Shown here one piece after another: positions 8,720-15,183 of a stretch of 64,000 bases of DNA. How positions within the stretch are numbered: the stretch's first letter is position 1; every line of letters begins with the position of its first letter. The DNA is from Marivirga aurantiaca (GTDB lineage Bacteria; Bacteroidota; Bacteroidia; Cytophagales; Cyclobacteriaceae): positions 1 through 64,000 of the forward strand of contig NZ_JAEQBW010000014.1 of assembly GCF_016679925.1 (NCBI RefSeq). The letters are read 5' to 3'. The position numbers and the translations under genes were made by a program. A model generated the notes under the pieces. That model worked only from the letters and a program-made list of their open reading frames with translations, had not been told where the DNA came from and did no database searches.

Positions 8720-9178
8720 TTACACTCCAAATTGCCTCAAATGATGATCAGAATGCTTGTATGCTAGAATGCCGATTTGTTCCTTGGTCATTTTTCCAAA
8801 AAAATCATGAATAAAGTCTGGGTTATCATATTGTTCATATGCTTTTGTCAACGAAATCCATTTTGATTTTTCTGCTTCCAAATCTCCATTCGTTTCTTGC
8901 ACCTTGAATTGAGAGGATGTAGGAATATTTTTATCCAATGGTTTTTCATTCTTTATCATTCTCTTCAGGGCCATTTTCCCGAATATTTTACCCATAAAAG
9001 CCTGCTTATAGGTATGATTGTCTTTCCCCAAAATCCATCCATTCCAATAGGTGTTATGCTTTACCATTTGAAAAAGATTCATTTTCCCCCACCGAGCTGT
9101 ATGGTCATTGTTTAATGAGTTGATTCGTACAATCAATTCTTCCCTAAGCTGGTTGTCAAATATCGTTTTCATTGTCAA
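8720..9178 (-). CDS. DUF1569 (DinB-like) protein
   Basis: 152 residues of the DUF1569 family, related to the four-helix DinB/YfiT fold. Recognisable features are ARWGKMNLFQMVKHNTYW near the N-terminus, the family-typical GDLEAEKSKW in the middle and the C-terminal LAYKHSDHHLRQFGV with the HxDHHLRQ motif that probably binds metal. The biochemical role is unknown; DinB-fold enzymes often use thiol cofactors. The gene overlaps the end of the VOC gene by 23 bases, so the two are translationally coupled. A decayed fragment of a second DUF1569 gene lies at about 11033-11071. Confidence 0.85.
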   Translation of the reverse strand: MTMKTIFDNQLREELIVRINSLNNDHTARWGKMNLFQMVKHNTYWNGWILGKDNHTYKQAFMGKIFGKMALKRMIKNEKPLDKNIPTSSQFKVQETNGDLEAEKSKWISLTKAYEQYDNPDFIHDFFGKMTKEQIGILAYKHSDHHLRQFGV

Positions 9179-9590
9179 AATTGGTTAGAGGTTGCAATGA
9201 AAAATAGTTTCCTGAGTCATCTTTGAACAATGCTTCTGTTCCGTAGAATTCTTTTTTGGGCGGTTTTATAAATTCTACCCCTTTGGCTTTCAGCTCTTCA
9301 TAAGTGGCAAAAATGTCGTTACAGGTTAATACGCCACAGCCAAATATTCCTTTTTTGATTAGGTCAATTAATGTTTCAGCGGTTTCTTTGGGAAACATTT
9401 TGCTCACCTTTACAGGAAAAAGCACTAATTGCAAGTCAGGTTGTTCCGGTGGCGAGACAGTAAGCCAACGTGAGTCCGGTCCCATAGGAATATCATCTAC
9501 CACTTTGAAGCCTAATTTGTTTACATAAAAGTCATAGGCGCTGTCCTGGTCTATAACATGAATGTTGGTAACAGTCATTTTAGTAATCAT
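9156..9590 (-). CDS. VOC-family (glyoxalase-like) protein
   Basis: 144 residues forming one vicinal-oxygen-chelate module pair: VTNIHVIDQDSAYDFYVNKLGFKVVDD (first beta-alpha-beta-beta unit) and GCGVLTCNDIFATYEELKAKGVEF with FKDDSGNYFSLQ (second unit). VOC proteins include glyoxalase I, dioxygenases and antibiotic-binding proteins; the substrate cannot be assigned. The gene lies 72 bases downstream of an AraC regulator and overlaps the DUF1569 gene, giving an AraC-VOC-DUF1569 transcript. Its first codons are duplicated at 8578-8618. Confidence 0.88.
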   Translation of the reverse strand: MITKMTVTNIHVIDQDSAYDFYVNKLGFKVVDDIPMGPDSRWLTVSPPEQPDLQLVLFPVKVSKMFPKETAETLIDLIKKGIFGCGVLTCNDIFATYEELKAKGVEFIKPPKKEFYGTEALFKDDSGNYFSLQPLTNFDNENDI

Positions 9591-9682
9591 TGTTGTTTCT
9601 GTTTTATGTTAAACTCACTGTAAACTTCAACAATGATTCTAATACCGGCTTCTTCAAAATTGCTATTTTTCATACCAGCCAT
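9550..9682 (-). repeat. 133-bp direct repeat, parental copy
   Basis: The segment covers the end of the AraC gene, the AraC-VOC spacer and the start of the VOC gene. It is repeated in the same orientation at 8578-8710 with 7 mismatches by eye and an offset of exactly 972 bases. Confidence 0.85.
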
Positions 9683-10091
9683 GTTGGTAGGCATAACAGC
9701 CGGGCACAAACGAAAGAGGGTTTTTGGTTATTTTCTCTTTTGTTTGCTTTTTTTGAGCTAAATACATTGAAGGCGATATGCCTACTATTTTTGAAAAAAG
9801 CCCGCTAAATGATGAAACGCTATCAAAGCCAACTGAATAACAAACTTCAGTAACAGATGCTTCATTATTCAAGAGTTCCTTCGCTTTTTCAATCCTCACA
9901 TATTTCAAATATTGATGTGGGGTTTTCCCATAAATGGATTTAAAGAGACGAATAAAATGAAATTTAGAAAAATAAGCTTCATCCGAAATGTTGCTAAGGT
10001 CTATTTTGTCAGCATAGTTTTTGTCGATGAAAAGTTTTGCCTGAACTATTCGTCTGTACAAATAAACTTTAGGATATTGTTCTGTTACCAT
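9663..10091 (-). CDS. AraC-family transcriptional regulator (DNA-binding domain only)
   Basis: 142 residues consisting almost only of the AraC/XylS double helix-turn-helix: KIDLSNISDEAYFSKFHFIRLFKSIYG and the second motif SVTEVCYSVGFDSVSSFSGLFSKIVG. There is no ligand-binding domain. The C-terminus ends PGCYAYQHGWYEK. The duplicated tail at 8690-8710 lacks the TAG stop and would read a few codons further (GWHEKWQF), so the present end may be slightly shortened. It heads the VOC-DUF1569 cluster and probably regulates it. Sequence between 10092 and 10330 holds no convincing gene. Confidence 0.85.
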   Translation of the reverse strand: MVTEQYPKVYLYRRIVQAKLFIDKNYADKIDLSNISDEAYFSKFHFIRLFKSIYGKTPHQYLKYVRIEKAKELLNNEASVTEVCYSVGFDSVSSFSGLFSKIVGISPSMYLAQKKQTKEKITKNPLSFVPGCYAYQHGWYEK

Positions 10092-10329
10092 ATTTTCAAA
10101 TTCATCTTATCCAATCACTTCCAATAGTTTCTGGTATGGCAGTAGTGTACAAAAAACGCTCAAATTTGTCCGTCATAGTATAAGTTACCATTTTAAAAAT
10201 ACAAAAACTTTGAGGTTTAGCGAATTATTCATTTTTTATGGAGGCAAGTAATCAAAATATAGAAGAGGAACTGAAGACTTATTTAAAGCTAAATGTCATT
10301 CATTATGAAAGGAAAGCCCAGAGAGAAAA

Positions 10330-10950
10330 TCATTTCTCCATCTCCTCATAAGGATTCAGAAAGGCTGCTTCTGATATATCCTCCTGATTACCTCCCCACT
10401 TTTTCTCCCCGAATGGCTCTTCCGTAATATCCCAATAAAGTTCTACGGTTACCCCATCAGGATCGGGGAAGTAGAGAGACAGGCTCACCTGGTTGTCTTT
10501 TATCACATAAGGAATATCCGTTTCTTTGATATGTTGGTAATAATCTACAAGTACATCGTGGCTGGAAAGTTCAAATGCCACTTGCTGCAGTTGTCGTTCA
10601 TCTTTATGGGGAAATTCTGCCACTCTTGACTCCAGCAAAACCAACTCATGATGACTGTCGGAAGCACTCATAAATATTCTTCTAAGCCCCTCATAAACCA
10701 CTTCCTCATTGGTGTGAAAATCCAGGTGTTCTTCATAAAACTGCTGAGACTGATCCAAATCGCTCACCATCATCACAATGTGACCGGGTTTTATTTTCGG
10801 GCTATTGTTTTGTTGTACACCGGCAGATCGCTCTTCCATTTGAAGGGAATCATTTTCATGCTTAGTAGCTGACTCAGATGAACGCTCTCCTCCACAGCCG
10901 GTGATCCAGAAAAAGAGGGAAAGCAATAGGATGGAGGCTGATTTTTTCAT
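10330..10950 (-). CDS. VOC-domain lipoprotein
   Basis: 206 residues. The N-terminus is a lipoprotein signal (ILLLSLFFWITGCGG, lipobox Cys near residue 19), followed by a low-complexity linker and a glyoxalase-like VOC domain: GHIVMMVSDLDQSQQFYEEHLDF, then VAFELSSHDVLVDYYQ and FPDPDGVTVELYWD. A lipid-anchored VOC protein is unusual because most are cytoplasmic. It would face the periplasm or cell surface. The sequence just upstream (11033-11071) contains a remnant of a DUF1569 gene, so this gene too may once have had that partner. Confidence 0.82.
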   Translation of the reverse strand: MKKSASILLLSLFFWITGCGGERSSESATKHENDSLQMEERSAGVQQNNSPKIKPGHIVMMVSDLDQSQQFYEEHLDFHTNEEVVYEGLRRIFMSASDSHHELVLLESRVAEFPHKDERQLQQVAFELSSHDVLVDYYQHIKETDIPYVIKDNQVSLSLYFPDPDGVTVELYWDITEEPFGEKKWGGNQEDISEAAFLNPYEEMEK

Positions 10951-11032
10951 AATGCAGGCTTTTGTTTAAAAACGACCTGTCCAGCCAAGGGTTTTGGTTT
11001 TTATCTTGTATTGATGAGGGTATGGCCTGATT

Positions 11033-11071
11033 CGAAGTCCATTTTAATTTCTCGGCTTCTAAATCTCCACA
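11033..11071 (-). pseudogene. Remnant of a DUF1569 gene
   Basis: The minus strand reads GDLEAEKLKW, nearly identical to GDLEAEKSKW of the intact DUF1569 protein; nucleotides 11036-11070 match 8853-8888 closely. The flanks do not continue the homology in any frame that I could follow, so this is a short decayed fragment. Confidence 0.55.
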
Positions 11072-11102
11072 GCACACTTAACTGAATACCACAGATGACT
11101 CC

Positions 11103-11486
11103 TTACAAAACCAATTCTGCAAATAATTTTTCTAATGTTTGAGAGGCATTATCCGTATAGCCGGGATGTACTTTTGAAAACTGAATAATTGTGCTTCTTG
11201 TTGCTGTCAGCCAACGAAAGCGGGATGCTTTATCCAAAGCTGCAATAGCGCCACCTGCTTTACTGCCCATGCAAATTTGCTCCATTGCCTTTAAATTGGC
11301 ACTTACTACCTCAAGGTCTATCTCAGGAAATAAAGTAAGCAAGCGTTGAGCATCCAATACATATTTAGCTTGTAAAAACTGCTCTGCTTTGCAATATACT
11401 ATTACTCCAACATTCAGGAACTCTTCACGCTCTACCCTCGGTACAAGGCGAATCACTGCATAATCAAATAAGTTCTTTCCGTGCAT
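11103..11486 (-). CDS. DUF3037 protein, partner of HipA-like kinase
   Basis: 127 residues of the DUF3037 family, recognised from the N-terminal FDYAVIRLVPRVEREEFLNVGVIVYC, a diagnostic block of this family, and the C-terminal TRSTIIQFSKVHPG. Its function is not known. The start codon lies inside the end of the HipA-like kinase gene (23-base overlap), indicating translational coupling. Such pairing with a HipA-like protein is common across bacteria, so the two products probably act together. No signal peptide or membrane segment is present. Confidence 0.88.
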   Translation of the reverse strand: MHGKNLFDYAVIRLVPRVEREEFLNVGVIVYCKAEQFLQAKYVLDAQRLLTLFPEIDLEVVSANLKAMEQICMGSKAGGAIAALDKASRFRWLTATRSTIIQFSKVHPGYTDNASQTLEKLFAELVL

Positions 11487-12261
11487 TTTGTGCTTCTTTT
11501 ATGAAAATATCTGAATGTTGTATCCGCGTACTTAAAAAGATGGTGTAAGCATTTCGTTGCTCCTCTTTGGTATCAAAAAGGCTTTCCTCATTTAACCACT
11601 CTACAGGGATTAAACCAACAATGGTTTCCAGTAAATCCTTTGTCAACAGCTCCTTGCAAATTTTATCTGCTTCCTCAAGTTGCGTAGCCTGTTTGAGTAA
11701 AACATGATTTTTCACCAAAGAAAAAGGAGTCATAATATGTGCTTTCCAGTTGCTCCAGTTATGATGGAAATAAAGTGAGGCGCCCGGATCAATCAACCAA
11801 AGCTCTTTGTTCCAGATCAGCATATTGGTGTTGCGGTGGGTGCGGTCAATATTTGTCAGTAGGCAATCCAGCCAAAGTATTTTTGAAGCTGTCAAAGGAT
11901 CAAGGGTCGTTACTGCCGGGTCAAAAGTAATTGCTCCGGATAAATAATGTACTCCTAAGTTTAAACCTACGCTAAATTTTAAAAGATCCTGAATTTCTTC
12001 ATCGCCTTCACTGCGGCCAAAACCTTCTGCCAGATTCATAAAAACTAATTCCGGCACCTGCATACCAATGGCACGTGCCAGTTCCCCACCTATCAGGTCA
12101 GCGATTAATGCATTGGTACCCTGGCCGGCTCCACGAAATTTAATCACATATAAAAAGCCGTCATCTGCCTCCACTATGGCAGGCATAGAACCGCCTTCTC
12201 GCAGTGGGGTAACATAGCGCGTTACGTTGACAGTTCTTAATTCTATTTTATTGCTACTCAT
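11464..12261 (-). CDS. HipA-like kinase (HipA_2 type)
   Basis: 265 residues, much shorter than classical HipA (about 440). Kinase-like features: GFLYVIKFRGAGQGTNAL (nucleotide-loop region with the candidate ATP-binding Lys), LLTNIDRTHRNTNMLIW (catalytic loop, candidate base Asp in NIDR) and LWLIDPGASLYF (metal-binding Asp of the DPG turn). HipA proteins phosphorylate tRNA synthetases or other targets as toxins of toxin-antitoxin systems. No HipB-like DNA-binding antitoxin lies next to this gene; instead it overlaps the DUF3037 gene. Whether it is a toxin, a metabolic kinase or a defence effector cannot be decided from sequence alone. Confidence 0.85.
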   Translation of the reverse strand: MSSNKIELRTVNVTRYVTPLREGGSMPAIVEADDGFLYVIKFRGAGQGTNALIADLIGGELARAIGMQVPELVFMNLAEGFGRSEGDEEIQDLLKFSVGLNLGVHYLSGAITFDPAVTTLDPLTASKILWLDCLLTNIDRTHRNTNMLIWNKELWLIDPGASLYFHHNWSNWKAHIMTPFSLVKNHVLLKQATQLEEADKICKELLTKDLLETIVGLIPVEWLNEESLFDTKEEQRNAYTIFLSTRIQHSDIFIKEAQNARKELI

Positions 12262-12478
12262 TAATTCTATTATTGTCAGAAGCTTCTGCCTTTCATTATG
12301 TTGGTTGAACAGAAAGCACTTGAATCACAACTGTGATCGAAATTTAAGTATTTTTTATCTCATTGCCATTGTCGGTAATAACAGTTGAACCTTTGGAGGC
12401 TTGTTTTAGCTTAAATGATGACTTTTAGGATGAAAATGGTTTAAATTGCGTCTCTTAAACAAACCAAATTGTTAGTAT

Positions 12479-12676
12479 ATGCCTGATGGAAGAAATCAAG
12501 ACGAGATAAAAATAGGTCTGGAAGTGGAAATTGTTCAGAAACAAGACCAGAGAACGGGGGAATTAACCAATGGAATCGTTAAAAAGATTCTCACGAAATC
12601 TGCTTTTCACCCACATGGAATAAAAGTAATGCTGGAGACCGGAGAGGTTGGCAGGGTAAAAGAAATTTTGGAGTAG
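12479..12676 (+). CDS. ywbE: YwbE-family (DUF2196) small protein
   Basis: 65 residues matching the YwbE family: IGLEVEIVQKQDQRTGELTNGIVKKILTKS and HPHGIKVMLETGEVGRVKEI. The family is widespread in bacteria, looks like a small beta-barrel similar to nucleic-acid or KOW-like folds, and has no established function. It is a single-gene transcript, with its own terminator immediately downstream and a divergent HipA-like gene about 220 bases upstream. Confidence 0.9.
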   Translation: MPDGRNQDEIKIGLEVEIVQKQDQRTGELTNGIVKKILTKSAFHPHGIKVMLETGEVGRVKEILE

Positions 12677-12684
12677 GGCGATAT

Positions 12685-12714
12685 AAAATAAGATCAACTC
12701 ATTGATCTTATTTT
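12685..12714 (+). terminator. Terminator of ywbE
   Basis: A perfect 13-bp stem, AAAATAAGATCAA-CTCA-TTGATCTTATTTT, lies 9 bases after the ywbE stop. The flanking A and T runs make it usable in both directions, so it may also end transcription of the gene at 12862-13530. Confidence 0.8.
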
Positions 12715-12861
12715 GATAAACTGTGGATTTTAAGGAAATTCAGCACTTGCAAAGTTCTTATTTATCACATTTGTTGTAATGATATTCGTTGATCAGAGCA
12801 GTTTAAATGATCGTTGTTATTTGTAGCTTGAATTAAAATTGACTTTAAAATGGTGAACGTA

Positions 12862-13530
12862 TTATTTTAAGCTTCCCCTCCATTTCCAATTTGTATAATT
12901 TTTTAACTCCACCCCTAATTTCTTTGTTACTTCCAATATCTCTGAGCGAAGTTGTTCCTTCTCTACTATTTTGTGCTTTGGTAAAATGAGTGCTTGTCCG
13001 CCTTTTAACCGCAGCAAAAAATGTTGAGGGAGTTCATTAAATGATTCAATTGTGGAATAATTTATCTTTGATTCTGAGTTAGTCTCATCTATTCCATAGA
13101 CAAAATCCTCCTGAAATTCCAACGTTGTTAGTTTATCGATTGAACCTGACATATGTTCCTTAATATGTCTCAAATAATGCTTTTTATATTTCCAACGAGA
13201 GTAAAGCGGATAAAAAAGTAGGCATATAATCCCAATTCCTATAAAATAGTTTGTTAGAAATTTATTCGAAAGCTGATAGAATAGACCTGCTAAGGCTAGA
13301 AACGTGATCGTTGTAAATAACCAGGTTTTTCTTCGTCTCCAAATAGCTGGTTTTGAAGTGGAGACCAGGAAAAGTTGGTGAGTTAGTAAGTCTGATTCGT
13401 CAAGTGAGAAATTATATTTCATTGTAATGGTTGATGATAGCGATTGCTTAAAGCCTTTTGCCTTAAAATTCGGTGTGATTACTTCCTTTATTATCGAGTC
13501 GAATTCTGATTTAAAATATCTGCCTGTCAT
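12862..13530 (-). CDS. YcxB-like membrane protein with a DUF4304-like N-terminal extension (chimera)
   Basis: From Met37 (ATG at 13420-13422) the protein is a typical YcxB-like membrane protein: MKYNFSLDESDLLTHQLF, two membrane segments (about residues 66-82 and 88-107), then a pleckstrin-like C-terminal half (YSTIESFNELPQHFLLRL ... ALILPKH). The first 36 residues (FDSIIKEVITPNFKAKGFKQ) instead resemble the opening helix of DUF4304 proteins. The simplest reading is an in-frame join of the start of a DUF4304 gene to a YcxB gene. The native start could still be Met37. The long palindrome at 13541-13783 begins only 11 bases upstream, suggesting that rearrangement made the fusion. Confidence 0.7.
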   Translation of the reverse strand: MTGRYFKSEFDSIIKEVITPNFKAKGFKQSLSSTITMKYNFSLDESDLLTHQLFLVSTSKPAIWRRRKTWLFTTITFLALAGLFYQLSNKFLTNYFIGIGIICLLFYPLYSRWKYKKHYLRHIKEHMSGSIDKLTTLEFQEDFVYGIDETNSESKINYSTIESFNELPQHFLLRLKGGQALILPKHKIVEKEQLRSEILEVTKKLGVELKNYTNWKWRGSLK

Positions 13531-13540
13531 TTTTTATGCC

Positions 13541-13783
13541 ACACAACGCCTGTATAAAACCCGTTTGCTATACTAGGCTATGAAATACTGAAAGTAGTAA
13601 TTTATGCTTTCTCCGCAAACTGATACACTTCATTAATTGCAAAATCTCAAAATAATTAGGCACCAAACTTGACCAGCGCAATATCTTTGGTTGCCAGCTA
13701 TGAAAAGCAAGCATAAATTACGGGCTAATTATCAGACACTTTGCTACAGGGTGGTTAGCAAATGGGTTTTATATGTTGTTATC
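13541..13783. repeat. 240-bp imperfect palindrome between two accessory genes
   Basis: The ends are inverted copies: left ACAACGCCTGTATAAAACCC GTTTGCTA (13543-13570), right, read on the other strand, AACAACATATAAAACCC ATTTGCTA. A second inner pair, GTAATTTATGCTT (about 13595-13608 and 13705-13722, inverted), continues the symmetry. It fills the whole gap between the YcxB-like and DUF2971 genes, both on the minus strand. The layout resembles the recombination or folding sites between single-gene cassettes, but the core bases do not match a standard integron attC consensus and no integrase is present. Confidence 0.6.
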
Positions 13784-13792
13784 TACTTTTGT

Positions 13793-14593
13793 TCACAAGT
13801 CTTTAAACTGTATTCTGTCATTATTTATTTCAGCTTGAAAAATGCTTGTAAACGGTAATTCTTTTTTGGCAATATTTCGTATTTCCTCTTTATGTGTGTC
13901 TATCATATTTGATCCAAGTATTATTTCAGAAATAGCTTCTGGATCAACCATAATTTTTCTTTCTTGATTAGAAAGTCCATATTTTCTAATTTTGAAAAAG
14001 CGATATTCATTTTCAAAGTCCCACTTTGTTAATTTACGGAAGACTTGGTCTGTAAACGATTTAATTTTTTGATTAGGATCATATAATGGTGATATAGAAG
14101 GAAGTTTTTCATCGTAAATCACTGGTCCACACGATCCAAAGATATCAGAATTTTCAAGCATATATTTTGATTTAATTCCGATGCAAAAACCTTGATGGTC
14201 AGATGCATATTCTTCCCACATTCTCATTAAATTTGGGAAACCTGTCAAACTAAGAACACCAGATAGTTTGTCAAATATTTCAAAATACTCTGATTCGATT
14301 TCCTTAACTCTATTCTTGTTCTTCAATAGCCCTTTTTTTGTCCAAGATCTGGCAAAGGCTCGGTGTTTTGCTCTACTGTAGTCAGGATTATTCTTTTTTG
14401 AGAATTCGAAATACCTTTTCTGAATTTGTTCTGTGGTAACAGATTCGAAGTCCAGTGGAATACTGCAATCATATTCGTCTGTGAAAGAATTGGGATTTGC
14501 TAAGTAAAATTCACGATGTGTAATTGTCCTTTTTTCAAATTCTGCAGTCCAGTTACGATATTTGTACAGAATGTCCGGTGTTTTTTTATTCAT
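13793..14593 (-). CDS. DUF2971 protein
   Basis: About 266 residues of the DUF2971 family. Landmarks are LYKYRNWTAEFEKRTITHREFYLANPNSFTDEYDC at the N-terminus (the YKYR and F.DP.D-like blocks of the family), MWEEYASDHQGFCIGIK in the middle (W..YA..H.GFCIGF motif) and WDFENEYRFFK followed by EIILGSNM. The function is unknown; the genes often occur in accessory islands and near defence loci. ATG 14593 is preferred to the upstream TTG at 14620 because the family homology begins there. It is the second of two minus-strand accessory genes separated by the 240-bp palindrome. Confidence 0.8.
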   Translation of the reverse strand: MNKKTPDILYKYRNWTAEFEKRTITHREFYLANPNSFTDEYDCSIPLDFESVTTEQIQKRYFEFSKKNNPDYSRAKHRAFARSWTKKGLLKNKNRVKEIESEYFEIFDKLSGVLSLTGFPNLMRMWEEYASDHQGFCIGIKSKYMLENSDIFGSCGPVIYDEKLPSISPLYDPNQKIKSFTDQVFRKLTKWDFENEYRFFKIRKYGLSNQERKIMVDPEAISEIILGSNMIDTHKEEIRNIAKKELPFTSIFQAEINNDRIQFKDL

Positions 14594-14857
14594 GTTGAAA
14601 AACAACTTTGTAGATAACAATCGGGTAGTAACACAAAAGTTGTCACTATACTCCCTATATTAAGATATAGTAACACTAATGTGTCACTATTTTAAAGTTT
14701 ACAACCTACCCCCTCCCTCTTTCAAATCCAAATTATTCATCGAAAGGCGATGCAAAATACCTATATATAGGTAGTCGTGTTGGCAAAAAAGTACGAGAAA
14801 AGCAGAAATGATAGAAAAACAGGGGCTTAAAGGGTGTAAACTGAACAACAATGCCCC

Positions 14858-15067
14858 CTTGCAGTAAAGCAAAGCCTTCTTACACTCAAACAATGACATC
14901 TTACACTCAAACAAGCTCCTCTTACAATGAAACAATGAGTGCTTACAGTCAAACAAAGCCATCTTACAGCACAACAAGGCCTTCTTACATTGAAACAATG
15001 GCATCTTACAGTCATGCATGGACATCTTACATTGATGCAAAGCCTCCTTACAGCCATGCAAAAAAGA
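14858..15067. repeat. Ten tandem 21-bp repeats (heptad-encoding in several frames)
   Basis: Ten consecutive degenerate units of exactly 21 bases, typically CTTACA-N2-CAAACAATG-N4 on the plus strand, with CTTACA or a close variant at every unit start. Because 21 is a multiple of 3, open frames run through the array. The minus strand gives heptads of the form FECKMSL, FECKKAL, FDCKHSL (14699-15061, TTG start). The plus strand gives PSYTQTM, SSYNETM, PSYIETM (14851-15102, ATG start). Neither has other recognisable domains. It lies in a gene-free stretch (14594-15183) between the DUF2971 gene and the ice-binding-like gene; apart from it and a terminator nothing else was seen there. Confidence 0.85.
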
Positions 15068-15124
15068 TTTTATGGGGAATTATTGTCCCTTATCTGATTT
15101 AAAAATCGAAATGAGGTGTAATCA

Positions 15125-15158
15125 AAAAAGCCACCCTAACAGAGTTAGAGTGGCCTTT
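15125..15158 (-). terminator. Terminator of the ice-binding-like gene
   Basis: On the minus strand: GCCACTCTAAC-TCT-GTTAGGGTGGC, an 11-bp stem with one mismatch, followed by a T-run. It lies about 30 bases downstream of the stop codon at 15184. Confidence 0.85.
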
Positions 15159-15183
15159 AAAATGATTGTGAAACTTAGGTTTC

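Noticed and set aside
10238-10351. Plus-strand frame of 37 residues (MEASNQNIEEELKTY...)
   Set aside because: The sequence looks protein-like and could be a gene remnant, but it is short, overlaps the VOC lipoprotein gene and has no recognisable family.
13541-13783. Integron attC site
   Set aside because: The ends do not match the RYYYAAC/GTTRRRY core pattern and no integron integrase is in the window; kept only as a palindrome.
14858-15067. CRISPR-like array
   Set aside because: The units are contiguous without spacers, degenerate and only 21 bases; no cas genes are near.
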